64,000 nt of DNA from Salinisphaera sp. Q1T1-3 (GTDB lineage Bacteria; Pseudomonadota; Gammaproteobacteria; Nevskiales; Salinisphaeraceae): contig NZ_QZWD01000001.1 of the NCBI RefSeq assembly GCF_003602005.1, forward strand, positions 425,869-489,868, given 5' to 3'. Both the position numbers and the translations under genes were made by a program. Under the pieces are notes generated by a model. It ran no database searches. It saw only the letters and a list, made by a program, of their open reading frames with translations, and was not told the origin of the DNA. Below, piece after piece: positions 1-10,250 of the stretch (its first letter is position 1; every line of letters starts with the position of its first letter).

Positions 1-276
1 CATGGCCAGCATGGTCGCCTGCAGGATGTTGAGCGAGTCGATCTCGGCCACGCTGGCCTCGGCGATGCACCAGGCCAGCGCTCGGCCACGGATCTTGGCA
101 TCGAGCGTCAATCGATCGGCCTCGCGCAATGCCTTCGAGTCGGTCAGGCCGCGCGGCAGCGGACGGCTCGGCATGATGACCGCCGCCGCGACCACCGGAC
201 CGGCCAGCGGGCCCCGCCCGACCTCGTCCACGCCGGCGATCATCGGACAGGCGAATTGACGGCGGCCGCGCGCCAT
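1..276 (-). CDS. rnhB: Ribonuclease HII, N-terminal part (runs off window start)
   Basis: RNase HII cleaves the RNA strand of RNA-DNA hybrids and removes misincorporated ribonucleotides. The visible 92 residues contain [20 protein letters not shown], which holds the catalytic Asp-Glu pair of the family, followed by LTDSKAL. The ATG lies within the ATGA overlap with the lpxB stop, so the two genes are translationally coupled. lpxB-rnhB adjacency is standard in gammaproteobacteria. The C-terminal half lies outside the window, so intactness cannot be judged. Confidence 0.95.
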   Translation of the reverse strand, partial: MARGRRQFACPMIAGVDEVGRGPLAGPVVAAAVIMPSRPLPRGLTDSKALREADRLTLDAKIRGRALAWCIAEASVAEIDSLNILQATMLAM

Positions 277-1445
277 CAGGCCGAATCGTCGACGAGTTCG
301 GAAACCGCTTCGGCGGCGCGGGCATCGGCATCACGCGCGAGCGTTTCGTGGATGGCGTCGAAGGCCTCGATCTGGCGCTGGCGCGCCGGCGAGTCCGCCA
401 GCAGACGCAACACCCAGGCCCCGAGTGCGGCGATGTTGGCATCATGCTGCAGCAGCTCGGGCACGAGTCGATATCCAGCCAGCAGATTCGGCATGCTCAC
501 CACGTCGGTCTTGATCAGGTCGAGTCCGCGAGCCAGCCAGTAGTTCGCCTGCGACAGTTCGTAGGTCACCACCATCGGCGTCTTGGCCAGCAGCCCTTCG
601 AGAGTGGCCGTGCCCGAGGCCAGCAGCAACACGTCGACGGCGCGCATCACCTCGCGTGCCCGGCCATCCACCATCACGATCGAGAGCCCGTCTCCGGCAT
701 CGGCAACCACGGCATCGATGAGTGCGCGCATGCGCGGATTGGCGGCCGGCACCACGAACACCAGATCGGGCCGGCGCGCGGTCAGCCAGCGGGCAGTGGC
801 CAGAAGGCGGGGCATCAGACGACGCACCTCGGCACCACGACTGCCGGGCAACAGGCCGACGAGCGGCCCGGCGGCCGGCAAGTCGAGCGCCGCACGGGCG
901 GTGTCGGCATCCGGATGGACCGGCAACGCATCGGCCAGCGGATGACCGACGAAACGAGCCTCGATGCCGTGCCGGGCGAAATAGGCCGGTTCGAAGGGAA
1001 AGATTGCCAGCAACCGGTCCACGGCGCGCCGGATATGACGAACCCGCCCTTCCCGCCAGGCCCATACGGTCGGACAGACATAGTGGACGGTCCGGATGCC
1101 GGCGCGGCGCAGATTGATTTCGAGTCGCGTGTTGAAGGCCGGCGCGTCTACACCGATGAACACCGCCGGCGCGCGTCGGCGGATCTCGTGATGGAGATGA
1201 CGGCGCAGGCGCAGCAGTCGCGGAATCTGGCCGATGATCTCACTGATTCCGAATAGCGACAGCGCCTCGACGTCCGCCATCGACTCACACCCGGCAGCCC
1301 GCATGCGCGGCCCGGTCACGCCGGCAAAGCGTGCGCCGGGCCAGCGCGCGGCCAGGGCCTTGATCAGTCCGGCCGCGAGGGCATCGCCCGACTCCTCGCC
1401 AGCGACGATGACGAACAACGGCGCAGCGGCAGGGGCCACACCCAC
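276..1445 (-). CDS. lpxB: Lipid-A-disaccharide synthase
   Basis: LpxB (GT19 glycosyltransferase) joins UDP-2,3-diacylglucosamine to lipid X to form the lipid A disaccharide at the inner face of the cytoplasmic membrane. The protein opens with [20 protein letters not shown], the family N-terminal signature. It also carries [18 protein letters not shown] and [10 protein letters not shown], and ends after about 389 residues, a normal length. The reading frame stays open far upstream, but that part lies inside lpxA. The best starts are the GTG codons at 1445 or 1439, just before the lpxA stop at 1450. It is part of the lpxD-fabZ-lpxA-lpxB operon. Confidence 0.95.
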   Translation of the reverse strand: MGVAPAAAPLFVIVAGEESGDALAAGLIKALAARWPGARFAGVTGPRMRAAGCESMADVEALSLFGISEIIGQIPRLLRLRRHLHHEIRRRAPAVFIGVDAPAFNTRLEINLRRAGIRTVHYVCPTVWAWREGRVRHIRRAVDRLLAIFPFEPAYFARHGIEARFVGHPLADALPVHPDADTARAALDLPAAGPLVGLLPGSRGAEVRRLMPRLLATARWLTARRPDLVFVVPAANPRMRALIDAVVADAGDGLSIVMVDGRAREVMRAVDVLLLASGTATLEGLLAKTPMVVTYELSQANYWLARGLDLIKTDVVSMPNLLAGYRLVPELLQHDANIAALGAWVLRLLADSPARQRQIEAFDAIHETLARDADARAAEAVSELVDDSA

Positions 1446-1449
1446 GCGA

Positions 1450-2223
1450 TCAGCGAATGATGCCGCGCTCGGCTCGATCGAGCGTGTGGAGCAGCTCTCC
1501 CACCGCGAGGCTGTCGCCGGCCTGTGCGCGAATCGTCTCGCGCGCGTCGTCGAGTCGCAGCTTCGAGCGATAGAGCGTGCGATAGGCTTTCTTGACCGCC
1601 GCGATTTCGTCGTTCGCATAGCCGGCACGCCGCATGCCGATCGAGTTGATGCCGTGCGGTTCGGCCGGAGAGCCGGCCGAACGCACGAACGCTGGCACGT
1701 CCTGAACCACGCCCGAGCAATACGCCAGGAACGCGTATTTGCCGACGTTGCGAAACTGGTAGACAAGTGCGAAGCCGGCCAGGATGCAATGATCGTCGAT
1801 CGTCACATGACCGGCCAGGCTCGCGCCGTTGGCCATGGTGATCCCGTTGCCGAGCACGCAGTCGTGCGCGACGTGGACATAGGCCATCAACAGATTGTCG
1901 TCGCCGATCCGGGTGACGCCCTGATCGAGCATCGTGCCGCGATGCACGCTGCAGTATTCGCGAAACGTATTGCCGTCGCCGATGATGAGTTCGGTCGGCT
2001 CGCCCTTGTAGCCGCGGTGTTGCGGCTCCGCGCCGAGCGAGACGAAATGCGAGATGCGGTTGTTCTGCCCGATCGTCGTGTGGCCGCTCAGGACCACATG
2101 CGGGCCAACCACCGTGCCGGCACCGATCTTCACGTTCGGGCCAACCACCGTGAACGGCCCGATCTCGACGTCGTCGGCGATCTCGGCGTCGGGGTGAACC
2201 TTGGCCAAGTCATCAATCGACAT
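1450..2223 (-). CDS. lpxA: Acyl-ACP--UDP-N-acetylglucosamine O-acyltransferase
   Basis: LpxA catalyses the first step of lipid A synthesis, 3-O-acylation of UDP-GlcNAc, as a cytosolic trimer. The 257 residues are a left-handed beta-helix built of hexapeptide repeats (IGPFTVVGPNVKIGAGTVVG). The catalytic His lies in VHVAHDC, and the C-terminal helical part begins near NSIGMRRAGY. The start at 2223 ([11 protein letters not shown]) overlaps the fabZ stop in ATGA. The open frame extends further upstream but only through fabZ. Length matches the family, about 260 residues. Confidence 0.96.
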   Translation of the reverse strand: MSIDDLAKVHPDAEIADDVEIGPFTVVGPNVKIGAGTVVGPHVVLSGHTTIGQNNRISHFVSLGAEPQHRGYKGEPTELIIGDGNTFREYCSVHRGTMLDQGVTRIGDDNLLMAYVHVAHDCVLGNGITMANGASLAGHVTIDDHCILAGFALVYQFRNVGKYAFLAYCSGVVQDVPAFVRSAGSPAEPHGINSIGMRRAGYANDEIAAVKKAYRTLYRSKLRLDDARETIRAQAGDSLAVGELLHTLDRAERGIIR

Positions 2224-2678
2224 CAGGAAGCCTCGTGCGCCGGTGCGCCGGGAATCGCCATCATTTCCGCACGACAGGCCAGCTCTGCGCCCACCCAGGC
2301 CTCGGCGTTGAATTTCCAGAGCCGCTTCTTGGCCGAACCGATCGACAGCTTCAGCAGAAGCTGATCGCCCGGAATGACCTGGCGCTTGAAGCGCGCCTTG
2401 TCGATGCCCGCGAAGTAGACGATCGTGCCGTCCTCGGCGTCGACCGTGCGCATGCCCAGAATGAGACCGGCCTGGGCCAGCGCTTCCAGGATCAGTACGC
2501 CGGGCATGACCGGATGACCGGGGAAATGACCGGTGAAGAAAGGCTCGTTGACCGTCACATTCTTGAGCGCCGTGATCGAGACGCCGGGCTCGCATTCGAG
2601 CACGCGATCAACCAGCAGAAACGGATACCGGTGCGGCACCTTCTGCATGATCGCGCGAATTTCGTCCTGTTCAGTCAT
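2223..2678 (-). CDS. fabZ: 3-hydroxyacyl-[acyl-carrier-protein] dehydratase FabZ
   Basis: FabZ dehydrates 3-hydroxyacyl-ACP to trans-2-enoyl-ACP and competes with LpxA and LpxD for hydroxyacyl-ACP, which explains its place among lpx genes. The 151 residues form one hot-dog fold. The catalytic His is in [12 protein letters not shown] and the catalytic Glu in ILEALAQAG. The start at 2678 ([20 protein letters not shown]) is preferred over the longer open frame, whose upstream 61 residues are Arg-rich shadow sequence of lpxD. It overlaps the lpxD stop by 8 nt. Confidence 0.96.
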   Translation of the reverse strand: MTEQDEIRAIMQKVPHRYPFLLVDRVLECEPGVSITALKNVTVNEPFFTGHFPGHPVMPGVLILEALAQAGLILGMRTVDAEDGTIVYFAGIDKARFKRQVIPGDQLLLKLSIGSAKKRLWKFNAEAWVGAELACRAEMMAIPGAPAHEAS

Positions 2679-3726
2679 CCGTGTCTCCAGCAAAGCGATG
2701 ATTCTTTTCCACGCGCGACAACCGGGCTTCGATCCGGTCCAGCCCCCGGAACAGCGCCAGACGCCGTCGCCAGGTACCCGCCGGCATCGCGCGAAATGTC
2801 GAGGAGTATACCCCGGGCGCCTCGATGTTCTTGGGAATCTGGCTTGCCGCGGTGATCGTGACACCGTCGGCGATCGTCACATGGTCCCCGATGCCCACGC
2901 CGCCACCGATCATGCAACCGGCCCCGATATGGGTCGATCCGGCGATGCCGGTACAGCCGGCGATCACCGTATGCCCGTCGATCCGACAGTTGTGCGCGAT
3001 ATGCACCTGGTTATCGATCTTGACCCCCGCCCCGATCGTCGTATCGTCCAGGGCGCCGCGGTCTATCGTCGTGTTGGCCCCGATTTCTACATCGTCGCCG
3101 ATCAGCACGCCGCCAAGCTGCGGCACCGGCTCCAGACCGGCCGGGCCTGGTACGAGACCGAACCCGCGCTCGCCGATGACGGCGCCGGCGCCAACGCGCA
3201 CCCGTGCACCGAGCCGGCTATTGGCGAGAACGCTCGCTCTCGGCCCGATCCGACATGCAACGCCGATGTTGGTATCCGCGCCGATGATCGCCCCGGCGCC
3301 GATCACCGTCCTTGCGCCGATCACCGCACCGGCCTCGATCACTGCCTGTGCCTGCACACAGGCGTCGCCAGCGACCGTGGCCGCCGGCGAGACGACCGCG
3401 GCGGGATGAATGCCCGGCGGCGGATCGGCGGGCTCGAACGCGCGCGCGATACGCGAGAAGATCAGGCGCGGCGACTCGGTCACGATCACCGGCCCGGCGA
3501 ACGCATCGGCCAGCGCCGGGGGGAGAATGGCGGCACTCGCGCGGGTGGCGGCCACTGCTTCACGCTGGGCCTCTTTTTCGGCGAAAACGAGACCGTGCGG
3601 GCGCCCCGGTGCCAAGGCACAGGCGCCGGTCAAGCGCACGTCAGAATCGCCCGTCACCGACAGGCCCTCGGCTTCGGCCAGCGTCCCCAAACGCCAGCCG
3701 TTCGACGGGTCGGTTGCGTGGCTCAT
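2671..3726 (-). CDS. lpxD: UDP-3-O-acylglucosamine N-acyltransferase
   Basis: LpxD adds the N-linked 3-hydroxyacyl chain to UDP-3-O-acylglucosamine, the third step of lipid A synthesis. The 351 residues comprise an N-terminal uridine-binding domain (residues 1-110), a long left-handed beta-helix of hexapeptide repeats ([19 protein letters not shown]), and a C-terminal helix. The catalytic His is in [13 protein letters not shown]. The ATG at 3726 overlaps the skp stop (ATGA). Length fits the family, about 340 residues. Confidence 0.96.
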   Translation of the reverse strand: MSHATDPSNGWRLGTLAEAEGLSVTGDSDVRLTGACALAPGRPHGLVFAEKEAQREAVAATRASAAILPPALADAFAGPVIVTESPRLIFSRIARAFEPADPPPGIHPAAVVSPAATVAGDACVQAQAVIEAGAVIGARTVIGAGAIIGADTNIGVACRIGPRASVLANSRLGARVRVGAGAVIGERGFGLVPGPAGLEPVPQLGGVLIGDDVEIGANTTIDRGALDDTTIGAGVKIDNQVHIAHNCRIDGHTVIAGCTGIAGSTHIGAGCMIGGGVGIGDHVTIADGVTITAASQIPKNIEAPGVYSSTFRAMPAGTWRRRLALFRGLDRIEARLSRVEKNHRFAGDTDD

Positions 3727-4298
3727 TGTCTGTCGTCTTTCAGACGGTCGAGAATCGCGTCGGTGATATCGACGCTGTCACGCGCGTAGAGAACCGAATT
3801 GCCGAGGATCAGATCGTAGCCCTTCTCCCGGGCGTAGGTATCGATGACGTTGCGCAGATCGGCGCGCATCGCCGACAGTTCCTTCTTCTCGGCAGCAGAT
3901 ACGTCATCGTTGTAATGGCTCTGCTGCAGCTCAAGCTCGTGCTTTTGCTCACGTATCGACTGCTCGCGATCGTTGCGCTGGCTCTCGCTCAGCTGATCCG
4001 ACTCCGTATTAAGCTGGTCGATGGCCTGCTTGAGCTTGTCCGAAGCCCGTTCCAGCGCATCCTTGCGGCCGGCGAATCGCTTGGCCATGTTCGTCTTGGC
4101 CTTGTCAGCCTGCGGCGATTCCGAGACCAGCCGATCCAGATCGACGACGCCGACTTTCGTACCCGGTCGCGTCGGCTGGGCGCTTGCCGCGCCCGCCGAC
4201 AGACACAGACCGATCGCGAGTACCGCGACGGCCACCAGTGGGCTTAACCGATCGCCGCGTTTCGTGACTCCCCTCGTTGCTCCCCTGGCCCAGACCAT
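3723..4298 (-). CDS. skp: Periplasmic chaperone Skp/OmpH
   Basis: Skp is a trimeric periplasmic chaperone that carries unfolded outer membrane proteins to the Bam complex. The 191 residues begin with a basic stretch and a hydrophobic signal segment ([20 protein letters not shown]) ending near ASAQ. Next come [15 protein letters not shown] and a charged helical region (about residues 75-150) that would form the tentacles. It lies between bamA and lpxD, its usual place. The N-terminus is rather long before the hydrophobic core, so an internal start is possible. Confidence 0.93.
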   Translation of the reverse strand: MVWARGATRGVTKRGDRLSPLVAVAVLAIGLCLSAGAASAQPTRPGTKVGVVDLDRLVSESPQADKAKTNMAKRFAGRKDALERASDKLKQAIDQLNTESDQLSESQRNDREQSIREQKHELELQQSHYNDDVSAAEKKELSAMRADLRNVIDTYAREKGYDLILGNSVLYARDSVDITDAILDRLKDDRQ

Positions 4299-4319
4299 GG
4301 CGCGCGCTCCTGCGTGGCT

Positions 4320-6668
4320 CTAGAAGTTTGCGCCGAAGGAGAACTGGAACCGGTTGGTTTCGTCCGTCGGGCGCGATTTGTCCACATAGGCAGCATAGCT
4401 GACGCGAAGAAGCCCGAAGAAGGGGGTGAACCAGTCGAAGGCCACACCGGCCGATTTGCCGAGCTTCGATACGTCGAAGTCACTGGCGCGATCGTAGACG
4501 TTACCCATGTCGTAGAACAGCGAGAAACGCGTGGTCTTGTTGTCCGAATCCAAGAACGTCGGGATGACCAGATCGGTCTGGAGCGTGGTCAGGAATTGGC
4601 CACCGAACGGGTTGTCGTACGAGTCCTGCGGGCCGAGTCCACCGTTCTCGAAACCACGCACCGACTGGGCACCGCCGCCGAAGAAGTTGTCATAGGGCGG
4701 CACATCGCTGCCCTTGCCCCAGATCGCGGTCTGGCCGACACGACCGTCGAGCTGTAGAACGACCTTGTCGGAGAGTTTCGGCACCCAAGAACCGACGCGC
4801 AGATAACGCTCGTGCTCGAGACTCGCCTTGTAGTACTCGAGATCCGAACCCGGCCCCTTGATGTTGAACAACAGCTGCGTCTGCGAACCTCGCGTGGCGA
4901 AGAACGTTCGGTTGCGCGTATCGCGATCGAAGCCGGTCCGCAGCTCATACGTCGTGGCACTACGCCCGTTTTCGCGAATGAAGTCGGCGACCTGATCGGA
5001 GACCACCTGGTCACCGTTTCGATTGACCGCCGTGGTGATCTTGTTGTTTTCCGCCCCCAGACCGGCGCGGAACGTCGTGTACTCGGTGATCGGGAAGTTG
5101 AACGTCACCGCCCCGCCAACGGAGTTCAAGTCGAAACTCGACCCCGTACGAATCAATTGGTCGGTCTTGCGGTAGAAGCCCGAGATCGTGCGTGACACGC
5201 CTTCCGGCGTGAAATACGGATTCGTGTAGCTGGCCGAGACGCTCTTGGCGTAATCGTTGGTCTGGGCGTTGACCTGAATCGTGTTGCCCGTACCGCGGAA
5301 GTTGGTGTGTTTGACGCCGCCGTTGATGAGAAAGCCTTCCGAGTCCGAATAGCCCACGCCGGCGTTGATCTGGCCGGCCGCGCGCTCCGAGACGTCGTAA
5401 TCGACATTCACGAGATCATCTGTGCCCGGCACCTTTTTCGTATTGACCTTCACGTCCTGCATGAACGGCAGACGGGCCAGACGCGTGCGCGATCGCTGGA
5501 TCGCTCGGCGTGAATACGGCGCCCCTTCGAACTGGCGCATCTCGCGGCGCAGCGTCTGATCGTTGGTCTTTTCGTTACCGTTGAACACGATCTGGTTCAC
5601 GTAGGTGCGTTTGCCCGGATCAATGAAGAAAGTCAGGTCGACCGTCTTGTTGTCATCATCGATGCGCGTGAGCGGATCGACGCTGGCGAACGCATAGCCG
5701 AAATCGGCCAGGCCGGAACTGATGTTATCTGCCGACGTCTGGACCTTCTGGCGCGAAAAGGTTTCGTCGTCGTCCACGGTAACCAGGCGTGCCAGCGAGG
5801 CCTGCGGCACGATCATGCTGCCGGCGAACTTCACGTCCTTGATCTTGTACTGGCTGCCCTCGTCCACGTTGATCGTGATGAACACGTTTTTCTTGTCGGG
5901 CGAAAGCGACACCTGGACCGAACTCACGTTGAACCGGACATAGCCTCGGTTCTGGTAATAGGAGTTCAACGATTCGAGATCGCCGACCAGCTTTTCTCGC
6001 GAGTAGCGATCGGGGTGCTTCCAGAACGTCAACGGATGCGTATAGAACGCACTATGGGATTTCAGGTTGAAGACGTCCTTCAACTGCTCGTCGGAGAACT
6101 CATGATTCCCGATGATGTTGATGTCCTTGATCGAGGCGATCGGGCCTTCGGTCACCTTGATATCGATCGAGACCCGATTGTTACCGAGATCCTTGACGTC
6201 GGTATCGATCTTGACGCTGTAGTAACCGTTGGAATAGTACTGGCGACGCAGTTCCTGCTGAAGCGAGTCCAGCAGTGATCGCTTGTACAGTTCGCCCTTG
6301 GCCAGCCCTTGCTGCTTGAGCGCCTTCTTGAGCTGATCGCCGCCGATGGCCTTGTTGCCCTCGATCTTGAAACTGGCGATCTCGGGGCGCTCCGTCACGT
6401 TGACGACGAGCGTGCTGCCCTGACGATCCAGTGCCACGTTCTCGAACAGGCCCGAGTCGTAGAGCGCACGAATCGACTGCTGGGCACGTGACTCGCTCAT
6501 GCGGTCGCCGACCGACACCGGTAGATAGGTCAGCACCGTGCCCGGTTCGAGACGCTGAACGCCCTGCACCTTGATGTTCGAAATCTGAAAGTCGTACGAC
6601 TGGGCATAAGACCCCGCGGCGTACGCAACCAGCAACACGCCCGCGGCGCGCTTAACCATTCCAGCCAT
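4320..6668 (-). CDS. bamA: Outer membrane protein assembly factor BamA
   Basis: BamA folds and inserts beta-barrel proteins into the outer membrane. The protein has a signal peptide, five POTRA repeats (about residues 25-420) and a 16-strand barrel. The conserved loop-6 VRGF is visible in AQSVRGFENGGLG, and the chain ends in an aromatic beta-signal (RFQFSFGANF). The frame can open at a TTG at 6674, but the ATG at 6668 has a GGAG eight bases upstream and is chosen, giving 782 residues. It sits between rseP and skp as in most gammaproteobacteria. Confidence 0.96.
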   Translation of the reverse strand: MAGMVKRAAGVLLVAYAAGSYAQSYDFQISNIKVQGVQRLEPGTVLTYLPVSVGDRMSESRAQQSIRALYDSGLFENVALDRQGSTLVVNVTERPEIASFKIEGNKAIGGDQLKKALKQQGLAKGELYKRSLLDSLQQELRRQYYSNGYYSVKIDTDVKDLGNNRVSIDIKVTEGPIASIKDINIIGNHEFSDEQLKDVFNLKSHSAFYTHPLTFWKHPDRYSREKLVGDLESLNSYYQNRGYVRFNVSSVQVSLSPDKKNVFITINVDEGSQYKIKDVKFAGSMIVPQASLARLVTVDDDETFSRQKVQTSADNISSGLADFGYAFASVDPLTRIDDDNKTVDLTFFIDPGKRTYVNQIVFNGNEKTNDQTLRREMRQFEGAPYSRRAIQRSRTRLARLPFMQDVKVNTKKVPGTDDLVNVDYDVSERAAGQINAGVGYSDSEGFLINGGVKHTNFRGTGNTIQVNAQTNDYAKSVSASYTNPYFTPEGVSRTISGFYRKTDQLIRTGSSFDLNSVGGAVTFNFPITEYTTFRAGLGAENNKITTAVNRNGDQVVSDQVADFIRENGRSATTYELRTGFDRDTRNRTFFATRGSQTQLLFNIKGPGSDLEYYKASLEHERYLRVGSWVPKLSDKVVLQLDGRVGQTAIWGKGSDVPPYDNFFGGGAQSVRGFENGGLGPQDSYDNPFGGQFLTTLQTDLVIPTFLDSDNKTTRFSLFYDMGNVYDRASDFDVSKLGKSAGVAFDWFTPFFGLLRVSYAAYVDKSRPTDETNRFQFSFGANF

Positions 6669-6681
6669 ATACAAAGCTCCG

Positions 6682-8040
6682 CTACCCGAGCAAGCGCAGG
6701 ATATCGTTATAGAAAGCGACAGTCATGAGCAGTAGCAGCGCGGCTATCCCGACCTGCTGACCGACCGCTTGTACGGCCTCTGAAAGAGGCTTGCCCCGAA
6801 TCCATTCGATCGCATAATACAGAAGATGCCCCCCGTCTAACACCGGGATTGGCAACAGATTTATCAGTGCCAGGTTGATACTGATGAACGCCAGGAAACT
6901 GATGAACGCCACCAGGCCGACCTGGGCACTCTGGCCGGCGACCGTGGCGATCTGGATCGGCCCGCCCACGTTGTGCCAGGAGATCTGGCCCACCATCATG
7001 CGGCCGATCAGGCGCAACGACAACGCCGACAGGTCCCAGGTCTGGGACAGCGCCGCCGGCACGGCTGCCACGGGGCCGAGCTGGCGGACCGTCTGCATGT
7101 CCGACCATGCCCCCGGCGCGACACCGATCGCGGCACCGAGTTTGCCGACCGCCTGGCCGTCATCCTGTTCGCGGGCCAGCGTGACCGGCAGTGTCTGTAT
7201 CGCCCCGTCGCGCCGGATGCGCAGGTCGATACGTTCGCCGGGATGCGCCCGTATCGCCTCGATCAGTCCGCGTGGCGAGCCGATTGACTGTCCGTCCACG
7301 GCAAGCACCGCATCGCCCTTGGCCAGACCGGCCTGACCTGCCGGCGAATCGGCCAGGACACGTTCGATCAACGGCGTCGCCGGTGGCTCGTAGGTCGACA
7401 GACCGATCTTGTCGAACAACGCCTGCGGATCTGCCGGCGCGCCTTGAAGATCAAGCCGCGCGGTACGGGTCTCACCGTCGGGCGAAGTCACCCGGGCCGT
7501 GACCGTACGGCCATCCAGCGCCCGTTCGACCAGAGCCATGCGCAACGTCTGCCAGTCTTCGATCGACTGGCCGCCCAGTGAGACGATCCGGTCGCCCGCA
7601 TGAAGCCCGGCCTGCGCAGCCGGCGTGTCCGCGGCCGGCTGCGCAATGATCGGCTTGATGCCCGGCACGCCAAGCATCATGACCAGCCAGTAGGCCAGAA
7701 TCGCGAACAGAATATTCACGCCCGGCCCGGCCGCGACGATGGCAATACGCCGCCAGGGATGAACCCGGTTGAAGGCAAACGGCTTGTCTGCATCGTCGAC
7801 CGGCGCTTCCCGCTCGTCGAGCATCTTGACGTAGCCGCCGAGCGGCAGCGCCGAGAGACGGTACTCGATGCCGGTACGCTGACTGGTCCAGCCCCAGAGC
7901 CGCCCACCGAACCCGATGGAGTAACGCAAGACACGCACGCCCAGGCGGCGCGCGACCCAGAAGTGCCCGTATTCGTGAACGGACACCAGCACACCGATCG
8001 CCACCAGAAATGCCAGCACGGAAATAAGGAGCTGACTCAT
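6682..8040 (-). CDS. rseP: Site-2 (intramembrane) zinc metalloprotease RseP
   Basis: RseP cleaves RseA within the membrane after DegS, releasing sigma-E when outer membrane folding fails. It also clears signal-peptide remnants. The 452 residues show the HExxH zinc motif (VSVHEYGHFWVA) in the first membrane helix, two PDZ domains (about residues 120-300, with PAAQAGLHAGDRIVSLGGQS and PAGQAGLAKGDAVLAVDGQS) and the second metal site in PIPVLDGGHLLYYAIE. The start at 8040 (MSQLLISVLAFLVAIG) is chosen over a longer frame because it begins the first membrane helix. Unusually, dxr does not lie upstream. Confidence 0.96.
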   Translation of the reverse strand: MSQLLISVLAFLVAIGVLVSVHEYGHFWVARRLGVRVLRYSIGFGGRLWGWTSQRTGIEYRLSALPLGGYVKMLDEREAPVDDADKPFAFNRVHPWRRIAIVAAGPGVNILFAILAYWLVMMLGVPGIKPIIAQPAADTPAAQAGLHAGDRIVSLGGQSIEDWQTLRMALVERALDGRTVTARVTSPDGETRTARLDLQGAPADPQALFDKIGLSTYEPPATPLIERVLADSPAGQAGLAKGDAVLAVDGQSIGSPRGLIEAIRAHPGERIDLRIRRDGAIQTLPVTLAREQDDGQAVGKLGAAIGVAPGAWSDMQTVRQLGPVAAVPAALSQTWDLSALSLRLIGRMMVGQISWHNVGGPIQIATVAGQSAQVGLVAFISFLAFISINLALINLLPIPVLDGGHLLYYAIEWIRGKPLSEAVQAVGQQVGIAALLLLMTVAFYNDILRLLG

Positions 8041-8131
8041 CGCCGCCCCCTGCCGAATCGCTTGGCATGGCGTAAAGCCGGTTGTGGCACACAACGGCTG
8101 ACCATGAAATTGTGATCGTTGAAGCCGATCA

Positions 8132-8953
8132 TCAACGCATGAGCAACAGGCCCACAACGAACCACGGCGCGGCGGCCGTCAGGCTGTCGAGCCGATCGAG
8201 CACGCCACCGTGGCCCGGGAACAGAAAACCACTGTCCTTGAGGCCGGCCTGGCGTTTGAACATGCTGATGGTGAGGTCACCCACGATGGAGATCAGTGCG
8301 ATCCACGCGCCGAGAACGATGAACGCGAGTATACGCATGCTCGGCAGGCCCAGAAGAAACGCGCCCGCAGCCCCCGTCAGCATGGCTGCCGCCACGCCGC
8401 CCAGCGCGCCTTCCACCGTCTTGCCCGGACTGACGTTGACGAGCAGTTTGCGCCGCCCGAGCGTTCGTCCGGCGGCATAGGCCCCGGTGTCCGCGCCCCA
8501 GACCATCACACAAAGCAGCAACACCAGTGATGGACCGTGATCCGATTGGTGGATATAGGCCAGCGCCGCGACCGGCGCGCTGAGCACGATGCAGCCCACG
8601 ATGCCGGCAAGCGGCCGCCGCCCGAGCAGATGGTGCCAACCGCGCGGAAAACGGGCCAGCTGGCCGATCACGAGCAACCAGAACAGACTGGCCACCGCGA
8701 TTACGGCGACATCCGGCGTCACCATCCCTGTACTGTCGCGCAGACCACCGAGCAGCATCAAGCAAGCGGCCACAAGCACGACGAAGACGCTGCGGCCGGC
8801 CGTGGAAAGTGCCATCAGACCGCCCCACTCCCAGGCCGCGAACAGCATGAGAACCGCCACGACCGTCGCGATACCCCAGGTCGGCAGGAACAGAATGGCC
8901 GCGACCGTGATCGGCAGCGCCACGGCCGCCGTGAGAATGCGTTGATAGAGCAT
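8132..8953 (-). CDS. cdsA: Phosphatidate cytidylyltransferase
   Basis: CdsA makes CDP-diacylglycerol from phosphatidic acid and CTP, the branch point of phospholipid synthesis. The 273-residue polytopic membrane protein carries the family signature near its C-terminus (SIVGDLTISMFKRQAGLKDS followed by GFLFPGHGGVLDRLDS). The start at 8953 overlaps the uppS stop in ATGA. A 91-bp gap separates it from rseP and holds an imperfect hairpin (about 8079-8103) but no gene. Confidence 0.95.
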   Translation of the reverse strand: MLYQRILTAAVALPITVAAILFLPTWGIATVVAVLMLFAAWEWGGLMALSTAGRSVFVVLVAACLMLLGGLRDSTGMVTPDVAVIAVASLFWLLVIGQLARFPRGWHHLLGRRPLAGIVGCIVLSAPVAALAYIHQSDHGPSLVLLLCVMVWGADTGAYAAGRTLGRRKLLVNVSPGKTVEGALGGVAAAMLTGAAGAFLLGLPSMRILAFIVLGAWIALISIVGDLTISMFKRQAGLKDSGFLFPGHGGVLDRLDSLTAAAPWFVVGLLLMR

Positions 8954-9693
8954 CAGCGCCTCGCAGCCGGCGCCGCCACCAGACCGAAGCGACGCTCGCG
9001 GCCGGCAAACCAGTCGAGCGCCCCGGCCAGCACCGTCTCATCGAAATCCGGCCACAGCACATCAGTGAAGAACAGCTCGCTGTAGGCGAGATCCCAGAGC
9101 AGGAAGTTGCTGATCCGGCACTCACCGCCGGTCCGGATGAGCAGATCGGGCACCGGCCAGCCGGACAGGCTCATGCCCGCCGAGAACTGGCTTTCGTCGA
9201 TTTCGTCGACCGTCATGTCGCCGGCTTGTACTGCCGCCGCCAGATCCCGGGCGCGACGCACGATGTCCCAACGCCCCCCGTAGTCGACCGCGATGATCAA
9301 CCGCAACCCGTCGTTGTCGGCCGTACGGCTTTCCGCCGCCGCCATTTCGTTGGCCAGCGCCGCCGAAAACCGTGATCGGTCGCCGATGAACGACAGGCGG
9401 ACGTCATTGGCATCCAGCCCGGCCAGCTCCTTGCGGATGGTCCGGCGCAGCAGGTCCATCAGCAGACGCACTTCGTGCGTCGGCCGACGCCAGTTCTCGC
9501 TCGAGAACGCGAAGAGCGTGAGCGCCTCGATGCCCGCGCGGGACGCAGACTCGACGACCTCGTGGGCGACCTTCGCGCCACGACGATGACCGGCTGCGCG
9601 CGGCAGACCGCGATTGCGTGCCCAGCGGCCATTGCCGTCCATGATGACGGCGACATGACGGGGCTTGGGGTCTTGCGTCTCGCCGCGCGCCAT
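8953..9693 (-). CDS. uppS: Undecaprenyl diphosphate synthase
   Basis: UppS (IspU) is a cis-prenyltransferase that extends farnesyl diphosphate with eight isopentenyl units to make the C55 lipid carrier for peptidoglycan and LPS. The 246 residues contain the diphosphate-binding signature HVAVIMDGNGRWA, the SSENWRRP stretch and the C-terminal PDLLIRTGGECRISNFLLWD. The start at 9693 overlaps the frr stop (ATGA). It forms a tight operon with frr upstream and cdsA downstream. Confidence 0.96.
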   Translation of the reverse strand: MARGETQDPKPRHVAVIMDGNGRWARNRGLPRAAGHRRGAKVAHEVVESASRAGIEALTLFAFSSENWRRPTHEVRLLMDLLRRTIRKELAGLDANDVRLSFIGDRSRFSAALANEMAAAESRTADNDGLRLIIAVDYGGRWDIVRRARDLAAAVQAGDMTVDEIDESQFSAGMSLSGWPVPDLLIRTGGECRISNFLLWDLAYSELFFTDVLWPDFDETVLAGALDWFAGRERRFGLVAAPAARR

Positions 9694-10250
9694 CAGACCG
9701 TCATGATCTCCTGCTCTTTCTCGCCGAGCAGAGCATCGATGCGCTCGATGTGCTCGTCGGTGAGCTTCTGGATACGCTCTTCGCCACCGTGCTGCTCGTC
9801 CTCGGTGATTTCCTTTTCCTTGACGAGCTCTTTCATGTCCGCGTTGGCATCGCGACGCACGTTACGCACGGCCACACGTGTGTCCTCGGCCTCCGAGCGC
9901 AGTACCTTGACCAGATCCTTGCGACGCTCTTCGGTCATGGGCGGCAGCACGATACGGATCACCTGACCCGCGGTCGACGGGTTGAGCCCCAGATTGGCCG
10001 TCATGATGGCTTTTTCGACCGGCTGGACCATGCTCTTCTCATAAGGCATGACGGTGATGGTCCGCGCGTCTTCGGTGGCCACGTTGGCGGCCTGGTTCAG
10101 GGGCACCTCGACGCCGTAGTACTCGACCGTGACGTGATCGAGCAGCGAGGTCGAGGCCCGACCGGTCCGGATCTTGGCGAAGTCTTCGCGCATGACGCTG
10201 ATGCTCTTGTCCATGCGCTGCTTCGCGTCAGCATAGATATCGTCGATCAT
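9693..10250 (-). CDS. frr: Ribosome recycling factor
   Basis: RRF works with EF-G to split post-termination ribosomes. The 185 residues match the family exactly in length and show [20 protein letters not shown] in the first helix-domain II junction and the conserved [24 protein letters not shown] overlaps occur at both ends (pyrH stop and uppS start). It is essential in bacteria studied so far. Confidence 0.97.
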   Translation of the reverse strand: MIDDIYADAKQRMDKSISVMREDFAKIRTGRASTSLLDHVTVEYYGVEVPLNQAANVATEDARTITVMPYEKSMVQPVEKAIMTANLGLNPSTAGQVIRIVLPPMTEERRKDLVKVLRSEAEDTRVAVRNVRRDANADMKELVKEKEITEDEQHGGEERIQKLTDEHIERIDALLGEKEQEIMTV

